In this document: positions 1 to 10,015 of the stretch, piece by piece
How the letters are laid out: each line of letters begins with the position of its first letter
How positions within the stretch are numbered: position 1 is the first letter of the stretch
NCBI GenBank assembly: GCA_025769875.1
Contig: JAGFNK010000696.1
Span: 1-25,161, forward strand
From: Russula earlei
Lineage: Eukaryota > Basidiomycota > Agaricomycetes > Russulales > Russulaceae
DNA length: 25,161 nucleotides
Direction: 5' to 3'
Program-made: the position numbers and the translations under genes
The notes under the pieces: generated by a model
Database searches by the model: none
Told to the model about the DNA's origin: nothing
The model's input: the letters and a program-made list of their open reading frames with translations, nothing else

Positions 1-299
1 TAGGACCTTATGTGTCCAGTTGTTCTAGTTTGTTCAAGGTTTGTGCCATGATTAGTATATCATCTAGATAATAACCACTCGTTCAGTGGCAATGGATTTC
101 GCTAGGATGGTGTTCATAAAGTGTTGGAAAGTGGCTGGGGCATTGCAGAGACCAAATGTCATTATCAATGGTTCAAAGAGTCCTAATGGTGTCTTGAATG
201 CTGCGAGGTGTTCATTGCCCTCTCTTAGGCAGATATTGTTGTATCCCCATCGTATGTCAAACTTGGTAAAGTATTGGGCTCCTTGGAGTTTGTCAATTA
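1..299 (-). pseudogene. Gypsy-1 reverse transcriptase, central fragment
   Basis: The minus strand encodes typical gypsy RT motifs in order: KLQGAQYFTKFDIRWGYNN, AAFKTPLGLFEP, FGLCNAPATFQ, then the catalytic YLDD at 59-70. It continues the RT that stops at 4874; removing the DNA between, with its TA duplication, restores a Pro-Glu-Leu-Ile-Asp run usual at this place. Two lesions are visible: a small frameshift just before YLDD (VVII reads into TAG in the original frame) and an in-frame TAA at 8-10. It is therefore a pseudogene. The rest of RT, RNase H and integrase would lie left of the window. Confidence 0.9.
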
Positions 300-1517
300 T
301 TGCCGTTTTCAGCGCACTTGGCGGAGTTTGAATTCTACCCAAACCGGTGCAGAAAACCCTCTCAAACGTGCGGGGCGAATATCTCCCTCAAAACAGCTTC
401 AATTCACATAAAACTTATTGTCCCTGAATCGCCTGAATGAGGGCTAGGCAGCCCCATTGTTTTCATGAGATTTGAGTGAGAATTGGTGGAGCTGGACTCA
501 AGCCACCTCCACATGTGTATTAGATGAATTACAACTCAAAATCAGGGTCTATATCTGTTATTTTTCCCTCATGTTGTACCCATGGGCTGTCTTGAGGCAG
601 CCCCATAGTGTTTTTGACTCAAGCATTGTGGTGTGCAACGTCGTTTCCCTCATATCGTGTGACAGTAGCACAGTCGTGTGCCAGGAAGGAGCCCCCCCAG
701 GAAGTGCACACCTGAGCCCATGGGGCGGTGAAGTGTGTCCAAGAATGCAGAATGACTTCATAAGACTGAAGCTCCAAAGAGGAGGAGCACCTAGCGGGAA
801 CGCGAGAACACGTTTGTTCATTCGACTGCACTCAGGTTCACACAGATGATAAGGGAACAACAGGGCAACTTTATTCAACATGGTAGCAGATACAGGTTAG
901 AACTAAGGCTAAGGGACAGGAAAAGCACAAAAAACAGGCATATGAAAGGAAATCTAGACGTGAGAAGGGGACCGAAGCTGGACAACGCGAGGTATCGAGT
1001 CATGGTCTCCAGCGGCTGTGGTAGTGGCATGTGGCAATTTGTGAAGGATGGCCGAGGCCAGGTGTGGTGATGAGGGGTGTGGTCGAGTCGCAATGAGAGG
1101 AGGGGGAGACAATGCAAAGGAGAGGCTGGAGGGGGGATAGGGAGAGTGCTGGTGGGTGGTCGCTTGGGTGCTGATGGCGCTGCCGAACGCAATTGCAGGT
1201 GGGACAATTGGAGAACTTGGATGGCAGATGCGAGGTAGAGGAGCGAGGGGGCATGGAAGTAGAAAGGGAGAGGGAAGATGGCAGCAGGCTGGGAAATGGA
1301 CGCATAGGCAGCGTGCAGATCTCTGACTAACAAAATGAGAGTCTAGTAAAAAAGGGGAGAAAAGCATACTGAAATGTACAGAGCAACACTGTCCGATGGC
1401 AACGAAGATGGCGGCGTGGTATGGGGCTCTTCAGCTGTGCGTTGGGACTTGTCGGTGCATGGTGAAGGCGGGGGCATTGAGGGTGAGGGTGTGCGGTGGT
1501 TGATGGGGGCGAGGGTG
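300..1517 (+). repeat. Left long terminal inverted repeat arm
   Basis: The arm is the reverse complement of 2684-3868 plus 4837-4871, ending inside at gagggtg (1511-1517). Protein-level comparison over one stretch shows 3 changes in 107 residues, so the arms are nearly identical. The plus strand is G/A-rich from about 960 to 1510 (C/T-rich in the other arm). A TTTATT at 870-875 is AATAAA on the minus strand, a possible poly(A) signal in outward transcripts. Open frames in the arm are low-complexity or mirrored and match nothing I recognise; I do not call genes here. Confidence 0.85.
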
Positions 1518-1569
1518 GCGTGCTGGCGGCGACAATGATGATGATGTGAGGACGAAGAGGAGATGGCAC

Positions 1570-2068
1570 AAAAGGAATACGCACATATGTACTCTTGTAA
1601 GCGATTCATGGCCAGCCATATAGCTGTGTGGGTGAGTTGACATCGAGGCTGTGCGCCTTTGCGACAATTTTGCATGTCTTGTGGTCCGTGCGTTTGTGCT
1701 GTGGTGAGTTCCCAGGCTTCTGCATTTACATAGGCATAGGACTCTTCCTCCCCATCCTCATCAATAGCAGGAAGGGATGTCTTGGAAGCCTGAGCTCATG
1801 GTTGTGATCGCTTTGGTCGAGTGGGAGTGCCTGAGCTGTCACTTTCATTTCCACCGGTTTTTTTTTTTGGGCAGCCTTCCTTTGGCCAGTAGTATGTGTC
1901 GGTGCAGGCCGGCGTTTTGAAGCACATTGCTTCGAGCCCATGAGGATTTAGGGGGTTGAAATGGAGGGGTAGAGCAAGGTATGGTGAGCAGCTCTGGGAA
2001 GGGAAGAACACCCTGTCGTCGTCCTGGAGTAGGAGTGGACAGGTGGACGGTTGATGAATAAGCCACAT
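1570..2068 (-). pseudogene. Unrecognised open frame in the transposon centre
   Basis: One minus-strand frame stays open from about 2068 to 1570 except for a TGA at 1796-1798. It reads like protein rather than noise: a Lys/Ser/Thr-Pro-rich basic stretch (KKKTGGNESDSSGTPTRPKR), then an acidic run with IDEDGEEESYAY, then a Cys- and Arg-containing tail. It is next to, but on the opposite strand from, the transposase remnant. It could be a second transposon ORF or a captured piece of host gene. I recognise no domain and no function is claimed. Confidence 0.35.
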
Positions 2069-2348
2069 GACTCTTTACGCACTCACTTTACGCTTTCTTT
2101 ACATCACGCTTTTCATCGCACACTCAACTAAACATATGCCACGTGGCCGGGCGTTGTCTGATGATGCATGCTGGATTATCTTACACATGTCTTCAAGATT
2201 GACCCTTGAGGATATCACCCATCACACTGGAGTTCCTCGTTGTACTATAGAGCGCATTGTGGCTGATTTCAGATCTTGTGGGACAGCCAATCGCCCAAAC
2301 AGTCTACTCTAACCAGCAAATAGAATCCTTACAATGCAGGAAGTACAA

Positions 2349-2396
2349 GTGAGTTCCCCACATTCTCTAGTTCGTTCTGTGGTGCATATTGGCTAG
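2349..2396 (+). other. Predicted intron 1 of the transposase remnant (48 nt)
   Basis: The intron starts GTGAGT and ends GGCTAG. Removing it joins ...MQEVQ to FLQGTI... without changing phase, which fits this transposase family. Confidence 0.75.
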
Positions 2397-2537
2397 TTTC
2401 TTCAAGGCACCATCGTCCATACTCCGGATGCCTATCTTGACGAGCTGAGAGATATTTTAAGAGAAAGGACTGGCGTTGAGGTGTCATTGACGACTATATG
2501 GCATACCCTGAGAAGGAGTGGCTTCACAATGAAGAAG

Positions 2538-2586
2538 GTAAGTCATTTCACCTTGAGTGTGAACTCAAGTGCACTGACTTGCCCAG
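2538..2586 (+). other. Predicted intron 2 of the transposase remnant (49 nt)
   Basis: The intron starts GTAAGT and ends GCCCAG. Removing it joins FTMKK to LSKNALE in phase 0, matching the usual KKL(S/T) stretch of the family. Reading through instead gives a different, unlike frame. Confidence 0.8.
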
Positions 2587-2683
2587 CTGAGCAAAAATGC
2601 ACTAGAGTGCAACGAGGACCTGCGCCTTCAGTATCGGTATACCTTTGGCACCACCTATACCGCAGAGCAGGCGGTTTTTGTGG

Positions 2684-4871
2684 CACCCTCGCCCCCATCA
2701 ACCGCAGCACGCCCTCACCCTCAATGCCCCCGCCTTCACCATGCACTGACGAGTCCCAACGCACAGCCAAAGAGCCCCATACCACGCCGCCGTCTTCGTT
2801 GCCATCGGACGGTGTTGCTACTGTACATTTCGGTATGCTTTTCTCCCCTTTTTTACTAGACTCTCATTTTGTTAGTCAGAGATCTGCACGCCGCCTATGC
2901 GTCCATTTCCCAGCCTGCTGCCGTCTTCCCTCTCCCTTTCTACTTCCACGCCCCCTCGCTCCTCTACCTCACATCTGCCATCCAAGTTCTCCAATCATCC
3001 CACCTGCAATCGCGTTCGGCAGCGCCATCAGCGCCCAAGCGACCACCCACCAGCACTCTCCCTATCCCCCCTCCAGCCTCTCCTTTGCATCATCTCCCCC
3101 TCCTCTCGTTGCAACTCGACCCACACCCCTCATCACCACACCTGGCCTTGGCCATCCTTCACAAATTGCCACATGCCACTACCACAGCCGCTGGAGACCA
3201 CGACTCGATACCTCGCGTTGTCCAGCTTCGGTCCCCTTCTCACGTCTAGATTTCCTTTCATATGCCTGTCTTTTGTGCTTTTCCTGTCCCTTAGCCTTAG
3301 TTCTAACCTGTATCTGCTACCATGTTGAATAAAGTTGCCCTGTTGTTCCCTTATCATCTGTGTGAACCTGAGTGCAGTCGAATGAACAAACGCATTCTCG
3401 CGTTCCTGCTAGGTGCTCCTCCTCTTTGGAGCTTCAGTCTTATGAAGTCATTCTGCATTCTTGGACACACTTCACTGCCCCATGGGCTCAGGTGTGCACT
3501 TCCTGGGGGGGCTCCTTCCTGGCACACGACTGTGCTACTGTCACACGATATGAGGGAAACGACGTTGCACACCACAATGCTTGAGTCAAAAACACTATGG
3601 GGCTGCCTCAAGACAGCCCATGGGTACAACATGAGGGAAAAATAACAGATATAGACCCTGATTTTGAGTTGTAATTCATCTAATACACATGTGGAGGTGG
3701 CTTGAGTCCAGCTCCACCAATTCTCACTCAAATCTCATGAAAACAATGGGGCTGCCTAGCCCTCATTCAGGCGATTCAGGGACAATAAGTTTTATGTGAA
3801 TTGAAGCTGTTTTGAGGGAGATATTCGCCCCGCACGTTTGAGAGGGTTTTCTGCGCCAATTTGGGTGGTGTCAAGACTCACTGTTGAACTATCCAGTTCA
3901 AGAGCGAGGGGTAAGCTCAACGACGAGTTGATAGACGTCCAAGATGGCGTGAGCAAGAAGTAGGGTCCAGAGTAGTAACAGGTACCAGAGAGGCACTGTC
4001 ACTGTGAGAGATGAACAATCACACAGAGGGGAGGCCAGAATAGTCACAAAGGGGACGGTCCTTAAAGGAGTATCCCAGGGATGGAGAGTGCCGTAAACAA
4101 ATGGACAGTCTGAGGACTGTCCGCTACTTTATTGAGCGCTTATATACTACAAGAGAACTGCTAGATAGGGAACAAGTCATAACCTTGTTATCAAGCACAA
4201 TAGAGTGATGAGTAAGAAGTCGGAGGACACTTACTAAGCATGCTCAGTCGTGCTCAGTAAGCTGCTGAGTAAGAAGGCTTCTCTTGATGAGTAAGAGCTT
4301 CCATTGTGCACGTGTTCACTGCTTTAATGCACGTGTGAGCACCTGATTCATTTCCTGTTAGTTAGTTTAGGGCCGGTCATTTGAGGACTTGTAGTTTGGT
4401 TAGGGAATAGTGTTATCTCATAAGGCCCTTATATAGTTCTATTAGGGTCCTTAGAGTCGACCCTAATACTTCTACTAAGGTCCTTAGTATTGCCTTGTAG
4501 TTCGTTCTATAGTTATTAGAGTTGATCTAATAACGCGTTGTAGAGTCTTTGATACCGGGTTAGTACTCCTTGTAGAGCACCTAGAGTCGTCCTAAAGGGT
4601 CTCTAGAAGGGCCCTAATACTGTCCTTTACTGCTAGAAGGGTTGCCATTAAGTGGGGCTTGCTGTATGTCGATTGTGCCGAGAATCGCTCGCACAACAAT
4701 GCATGCGCGATATTGTGGACACCTCTACTCACCCCTTTTGCTCGTGTGAACAGGGTGACACCATAGAGGCTGGGTTTCCTCCTATAAGGAAGGGTCCTTC
4801 AAGGGCCCTCTCCGGAGAATGGTTCATGACAGGTGGAATTCAAACTCCACCAAGTGCGCTGAAAACGGCAA
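2684..4871 (-). repeat. Right long terminal inverted repeat arm, split by LTR-A
   Basis: The arm is 2684-3868 plus 4837-4871. It is the reverse complement of the left arm, in the same order up to the outer TTGCCG end. LTR-A and its GGTGG duplication are inserted 35 bp from the outer end. The plus strand is C/T-rich between 2690 and 3250, and AATAAA is at 3328-3333. Small indels and scattered substitutions separate it from the left arm. Confidence 0.85.
3869..4831 (-). repeat. Solo LTR-A (963 bp), gypsy-type, TSD GGTGG
   Basis: The repeat runs TGTCAAGACT...GGTTCATGACA on the plus strand, with a perfect 5-bp duplication GGTGG at 3864-3868 and 4832-4836. It matches LTR-B (inverted) and LTR-C. 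I assign transcription to the minus strand because that strand carries TATATAAG near 4140 followed by AATAAA and a GGACAGTC/GACTGTCC hairpin. No internal region flanks it, so it is a solo LTR left after LTR-LTR recombination. It is younger than the transposon arm it interrupts. Confidence 0.9.
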
Positions 4872-4873
4872 TA

Positions 4874-5975
4874 ATTCAGGAATCAAGGGTAGTGGATATG
4901 CGTCTTTGACAGTTGCTGTATTCAGGGCTCTGTAGTCTTGTACTGGTTGTAGATTTCCTCCTTTCTTTTCTACAAAGAAGAACAGGCTGGCAATAGCTGC
5001 TTTTGATGGTCGGATAGTGCCTCTTTTCAAATGTTTGTTTAAGTATTCTTTTAGGGCTTGTAGTTCTTTGGGAGTAAGTCAGTAGATACAAGAATCACGT
5101 TGGGCGATCCCTGGTTTTAGATTGATTGCATGGTCCCATGGTTGGTGAGCAGGAAGGCATTGGGAGGCTTGTTCATTGAAAACCTTTCGCCATTTCAAGA
5201 ATTGGGCAGGGATAAGTTCATCTAGTGTCTTGGGGGGTGTTTCTGCATTGGCTAGTTTGGTAGCTGTGGTTGATTTGGCTCTTATGCTGATTGTCACTGG
5301 TCTAAATGCATTGTAGATTTGTTCGTCAACACATGGGTTCAATGGTCCTTCAGTATCTGGGAAGATTAGTGCAGCAACATTTGCAAACTTGGGTTCTTCT
5401 TCTTCAGGGAAAGTAAGCACTTGTATTTGGTAATTCCGCATTCCAGATGCAGATGCAATGGTTATGCTTGGGTGTGTGGTAAGGCAGGTTCAGGGGCAGT
5501 TCCTTAGTGTGATTGTGTCATTTGCCCAATCGATATCTGGGTTGTGGTGTCGTAGCCAATCTGTTCCTAAGATGATGTCATGATCTCCAATGTTAGTGAC
5601 AAGGAATTCTGTTTGTTCGTCATGAGTTGCACCTGAGTGTGCTTGAATGCGGAGTCTTTGGATGGTGCTAAAGCATATTAGTCCATTGGCATTTTGCATT
5701 CCATCTACATTTTGTGCTGGCAAGGGTTTGGTCATAGTTCGGAGGTGCAGGTGGTGTCTTTGTGCGAATCGTTCATGGATTATCATTCCTTCTGCTCCAC
5801 TGTTGAGCAGGGCTCTTGCACCGATTTCTTTGCTGCTTGTCTTCCCCACTAAAGTAACTTTCAAGGCAATGGATGGGGAGCGAATATTCTTGGTAAAAAC
5901 TTTGGGGTAATTGATTTCTCTTTGTATCGCACTGATTTGGACCACATCCCTTCTTGGTGCAGAAGGGGGGTCCAA
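4874..5975 (-). pseudogene. Gypsy-1 pol, 5' part: protease and start of reverse transcriptase
   Basis: Directly after the gag stop, and in the same frame, the minus strand encodes a retropepsin-like protease. Its active site reads LLNSGAEG where the family has D(S/T)GA: the catalytic Asp is Asn (codon at 5802-5804). The flap-side motif IILGTDWLRHHNPDIDW follows. In-frame TGA codons lie at 5490-5492 and 5079-5081, with recognisable pol on both sides ([58 protein letters not shown]). The RT stops at 4874, where the DNA transposon is inserted, and resumes at 299. Confidence 0.9.
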
Positions 5976-7474
5976 TTAAAAATCCATAGGAGCAGATCTT
6001 GGGCGGAGGATCAAGTCCGCAAGTGTTTCTCTCCAAGTTGTCAATGATGCAACAGGAACGGGTTCTTCTTGCGCAGGTTCAATGTTTTCATCTTGGATGG
6101 TTGTAGCTCTGACTGTTTGGGGGCAAGATCCTTGTTGTTGGCGTCCTTGGGCTGCTTTCTTTGCTCTACATTGATTTGCCATATGGTTCTTCTTTTGACA
6201 ATAGTAACAGAGGTTGTTCTTGCATTGAAACTCTTTCTCTGCATCTGTGAGGGGTTTCTTTTCACTTCTAGATTCCCAGGATCGTTTGTTAGGTTCTCCT
6301 TGGTACAAGTTAATTTCCAATGGAATGTCTGATCCTTGACTGCTTAATCCTTGGGCATGCACAGAGCGTCCTCCTTGAAAAGCTGTGGAGTTGTATAGGT
6401 GAAAAAGGTTGTCAAATTCTCTTGCTGCTTTGACAAGGGCTGCAAGTGTAGTTGGTGTTGGCGTGATCCCCAGTATTTTCTGGTGTAGGGCTGGGTTAAT
6501 GTTCTTCCTGAATGCATACATCTTTGTTCTTTCGTCGGTGGTAGCTCGTGATGCGTGGTGTGATACCATTCATTAAATGGTAGTTTTCCTTGATAATAGG
6601 TGTGCATGGTGTTAGCGGAGGCTAATTCTGCTTCTGCAGGGATGAAATGATCAGCAAAGGCTTTCTTGAAGTTGTCCCATGATCCATAGTCTGCTACTGT
6701 ACGAGCCATAGCCTTAGTGGTTTGTTCTCTAGCCCATGCTCCAGCAGGTGTTCCTACTTTAAAGTGGGTTAGTGCAACAGCGACCTTCTTGCTTTCATCT
6801 GTAAAGGAGTTGCCATTGATGTAGTAATAATTGGCCAAAGCTGCCCAAAAGGCTTCTGCATTATCAGCCTTTCCATCAAAGGGTTCTGGTGCAGTTCCGA
6901 CAAGGCGTGGATTGCTTGACATGGTGGGGTTCTGAGTTGTTGCGGTTGTAACAATAGGTGGGGCTGAGCCTTGTAATTGGATTCTTGTTGGAGTGAGCAT
7001 TCGAGGGACTGCTTGTGGTACGTTGCTAATTGTATGAGGAGTAGGTTGTTGAGTATTATGCCGAGTGGAGGGTCCTGGAGTAGTGCTTTGAGTGCTTTGT
7101 GCAGTTCCTAAGACAGCGGTAACTTCTTGGGTTGTTCTGGCTGTAAAATTGACTTCTCGATTGTTATCGTAAACCCAATGTTTTCTAGAACGACTCCACT
7201 TGATTGGTCTATCTAGGAAGAGGCCTGTATAATTATAGGGATTGAAGTCTTGAACGTTCTCTGCTCCTGGGGCTGCTGCTTTAAGCTGTTGGGTGGTAAC
7301 TTTGTTGTTGTCATCTTCATATAACCAAGTGTCAGAAAGATTCCTGTGGTTGATAATAGGTGCACCCGCAAATCTTCCTCGATAACAGTGATCTTGGGTG
7401 TTGTAACTGAGGTTATCAAATAGGAGTGGGATTAGATTTTCTTCTTCATCAGTGATGCCTCTCCTAGTGCTCAT
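5976..7474 (-). pseudogene. Gypsy-1 gag with one frameshift
   Basis: The protein starts MSTRRGITDEEEN. Its capsid-like part has TAPEPFDGKADNAEAFWAAL and ANTMHTYYQGKLPFNEWYHT, typical of fungal gypsy Gag. Near 6560 the frame shifts by one and continues DERTKMYAFRKNINPALHQK. A CCHC zinc knuckle (CYYCQKKNHMANQC, about 6171-6212) follows. It ends ...SAPMDF then TAA (5976-5978), with pol immediately downstream in the same frame. Gag coats the RNA genome in the virus-like particle. The frameshift makes this copy a pseudogene. About 150 bp with nothing recognisable separate it from the upstream ORF. Confidence 0.88.
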
Positions 7475-7628
7475 AGATCTAGACGACGGTTATAGTCCAA
7501 TGGCCGTTGTTCCAAGGATATGCAATGGTGTAGGCTGGTTTCAGTTGAATCGAGTCGGGTCTTCCTTGGTGCTTTCTTAAGTGGATTCAGGAGTATTCTT
7601 CAGTGATGCTACTTTGGGTCAAGACTAC

Positions 7629-9937
7629 TCAGGTTTTCCACAAGTATCCTTCGAATTCCACTGGTGAGATAGCAAAGTCGTTTATCTCTCTGGTGGGATG
7701 TTGATACACTACAAAGTGTGTCGTTCTAAGATGCCAAGCCTGTCATGAACCATTCCCCGGAGAGGGCCCTTGAAGGACCCTTCCTTATAGGAGGAAACCC
7801 AGCCTCTATGATGCCACCCTGTTCACACGAGCAAAAGGGGTGAGTAGAGGTGTCCACAATATCGCGTGCGCATTGTTGCGCGAGCGATTCTCGGCACAAT
7901 CGACATACAGCAAGCCCCACTTAAAGGCAACCCTTCTAGCAACTAAAGACAGTATTAGAGCCTTCCTAAGGACCCTTTGGAACGACCCTAGGAACTCTAC
8001 AATAGGTACTAACCTAGTATCAAAGGCCCTACAATGCGTTATTAGACCAACTCTAATAACTATAGAACGAACTATAAGGCAACACTAAAAACCTTAATAG
8101 AAGTATTAGGGTCGACTCTAAGGACCCTAATAGAACTATATAAGGGCCTTATAAGATAACACTATCCCATAACCAAACTACAAGTCCTCAAATGACCGGC
8201 CCTAAACTAACTAACAGGAAATGAATCAGGTGCTTGCACGTGTACTAAAGCAGTGAACACGTGGGCAATGGAAGCTCTTACTCATCAAGAGAAGCTTCTT
8301 ACTCAGCAGCTTACTGAGCATGACTGAGCATGCTCAGTAAGCGTCCTCCGACTTCTTACTCATCACTCTATTGTGCTTGATAACAAGGTTATGACTTGTT
8401 CCCTATTTAGCAGCTCTCTTGTAGTATATAAGCGCTCAATAAAGTAGCGGACAGTCCTCAGACTGTCCATTTGTTTACGGCACTCTCCATCCCTGGGATA
8501 CTCCTTTAAGGACCATCCCCTTGTGACTATCCTGGCCTCTTCCCTGCGTGACTGCTCTACTCTCACAGTAACAATACCTCTCTGGTATTTGTTGCTACTC
8601 TGGACCCTACTCCTTGCCCACGCGGTCTTGGACGTTTATCGACTCGTCTTCGAGCTTATCCCTCGCTCTTGAACTGGATAGTTCAACAGTGAGTCTTGAC
8701 AAAGCCTCTGTACAATAGTTCTTGAATTCAAGTAGTTCCCTCTTTGATCGCGTAGGTAGGTTTAGGGCTAAGAAAGATTGTTCTGGTAGATAGGAGTGAA
8801 GTTCAGTATTTCTAATGTCCATACTATCAGGTGATTCAACAAATGGCGATGCAAAGGGTTGAGAAGGTACAACAGGTGTAGGAATATGAGTGGTAAACAG
8901 GGGTACGTAGGTGTCAGGGGGAGTGGGATGTAATGGTCTTTCAACAAGGAATCCTCTTGCGTTGGGAACTGTTTCTCTAGAGGGAGCTCTCTGAGGCATT
9001 GCACATCTTCTTTGTTGAGGAGCCAGAATTACTGAAATGGGAGGTGGTAATCACCTGGTGTCCATAAGGTAATTCCGTCAGGAGTGGGAGGTGTGTCTGG
9101 TTGGTAGTTGCATGTGCAATACTCTGTTTTGCAGTTACACCTTGCTGTCCACGGATTTGACTCAGTATCTTCTGTGCTGGCAGACCAACGTTCTTGGCTA
9201 GTTGGGACGGTGGTTTGAATTGGTGTGAGGGGTCGAGGGGCAAGACTTGAGGCTTCTAGGATTGCTGGGACAGAGTAGTACGCAGGGGGACCAGTATATG
9301 AGGCATCTGGGCTGGTAATTGCCCAAGGTTGATTGTAGTCTGCATTGTATAACCAAGAGTTAGTTTCCCAATCAAAAGTGTTGTGTATTCCTGGTACAAC
9401 AGCAAGTTGGATGTAAGATTGGTTTTCCCTTTGTATTCTGTTGAGGTGTAGGTGGTAGAACTGGACAGTGAGGTGATAGTAGCTGATGTATGTCCAACCC
9501 AGGTAAAACAGGTGATACCCTGTCCTTAAAGAATTAATAATGAGATGGTGACGTGGCTGGATGATTCTGGTCCAAAGGTTCAATTCGCTGGAGTGCAGGG
9601 ATTGATAATCAACTGGTTGTCCTTGGATGTTCTTTGCTTGAGCAAGTTGCCAATATAATAGTTGTTGTCGTGCTGGTGGCAGGAGTCAACTAAGGGTTTC
9701 AAGATATAATGTGTGTTCCTTGTGGCTTAGGAGTTGTCCAAATGGTAAGACTTCAAGGAATTCTTTGACAATGAGATGAGGAAAGTCTTCGTGGGGTGGT
9801 TCTATCCCTTGTACATCGTGTAGGTTGGTTAAGGTGGTGACAGGGAATGCGGTGGAGGCCCAAGTTCGATAATGATTTAGGCTCAAGACATGTCTAGTGA
9901 TAGCGTCTTCTTCTTCGTCTTCTTCTAAGGCATATTC
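7629..9937 (-). pseudogene. Gypsy-1 pre-gag ORF b, unrecognised, interrupted by LTR-B
   Basis: A minus-strand reading frame runs from an acidic start (EEDEEEDAITRHVLSLNHYR) through an in-frame TGA at 9686-9688, a Tyr/His/Trp-rich middle, a Cys cluster (CNCKTEYCTC) and a Pro-rich stretch. A frameshift near 9040 leads into APSRETVPNARGFLVERPL. At FKNYCTEA it is cut by LTR-B (7741-8701); taking out the LTR and one AAGCC continues it in frame as WHLRTTHFVVYQHP... to a TGA at 7629-7631. No ATG was found at its start, so it may be fused to or spliced from something upstream. I recognise no domain. It lies between the LTR and gag, an unusual place for coding sequence. Confidence 0.55.
7741..8701 (+). 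repeat. Solo LTR-B (961 bp), TSD AAGCC
   Basis: The repeat starts TGTCATGAACC and ends GTCTTGACA. Perfect 5-bp duplications AAGCC lie at 7736-7740 and 8702-8706. It is the inverted copy of LTR-A and LTR-C. In this orientation it has TATATAAG near 8426, AATAAA just after, and the palindrome GGACAGTCCTCAGACTGTCC beginning about 26 nt after the TATA box. It interrupts the pre-gag ORF of gypsy-1, which resumes in frame beyond it. Confidence 0.92.
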
Positions 9938-10015
9938 TCAAGGCACTTTAATCAAGGCAAAGAAGAACGGTTTATTCGATCTTTATTGAAGCATTACAAG
10001 GGTGGTTCTTACTTT

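Larger units (their letters stand above)
2136..2683 (+). pseudogene. Tc1/mariner-like transposase, N-terminal DNA-binding part, three exons, truncated
   Basis: Exon 1 (2136-2348) starts MPRGRALSDD and encodes a helix-turn-helix (ILHMSSRLTLEDITHHTGVP), the first DNA-binding domain of basidiomycete Tc1-like transposases. Exon 2 (2397-2537) encodes TPDAYLDELRD and TTIWHTLRRSGFTMKK, the second helix-turn-helix. Exon 3 (2587-2682) continues LSKNALECNEDLR to EQAVFV, the beta strand that in the family ends in the first catalytic Asp. That Asp and the whole DDE core are missing because the right inverted repeat begins at 2684. An in-frame TAA near 2310 adds a second lesion. The frame only makes sense after removing two introns, both phase 0. 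The family match is from motif memory. Confidence 0.85.
300..4871 (+). mobile_element. Tc1/mariner-type DNA transposon with 1.2-kb terminal inverted repeats, defective
   Basis: The element starts TTGCCGTTTTCAGCGCACTT at 300 and ends with the reverse complement at 4871. It is flanked by TA at 298-299 and at 4872-4873, and deleting it plus one TA closes the gypsy-1 RT frame. Leaving out LTR-A and one copy of its 5-bp TSD, it is about 3604 bp: arms of 1218 and about 1220 bp around a 1166-bp centre. The centre holds the N-terminal part of a Tc1/mariner-like transposase, which agrees with the TA duplication. The catalytic domain is absent, so movement would need a transposase in trans. The strand given is that of the transposase remnant. 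Confidence 0.85.

Noticed and set aside
472..849. Open frame in the left arm, mirrored at 3354-3731
   Set aside because: It is present in both inverted arms on opposite strands, has no known domain, and runs against an equally open frame; probably noncoding TIR sequence.
875..1667. Several overlapping Pro/Ser/His-rich frames on the minus strand
   Set aside because: They come from a C/T-rich tract; all frames are open because of base composition. Same for 2869-3328.
2481..3332. A 283-residue plus frame starting in the transposase
   Set aside because: It reads through intron 2 in the wrong frame and then into the C/T-rich inverted repeat; the spliced frame fits the family far better.
4652..4909. 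MGLAVCRLCRES... frame, repeated at 7726-7920 and 12165-12374
   Set aside because: It lies in the LTR in all three copies and ends in different flanking DNA; an LTR reading frame without support as a gene.
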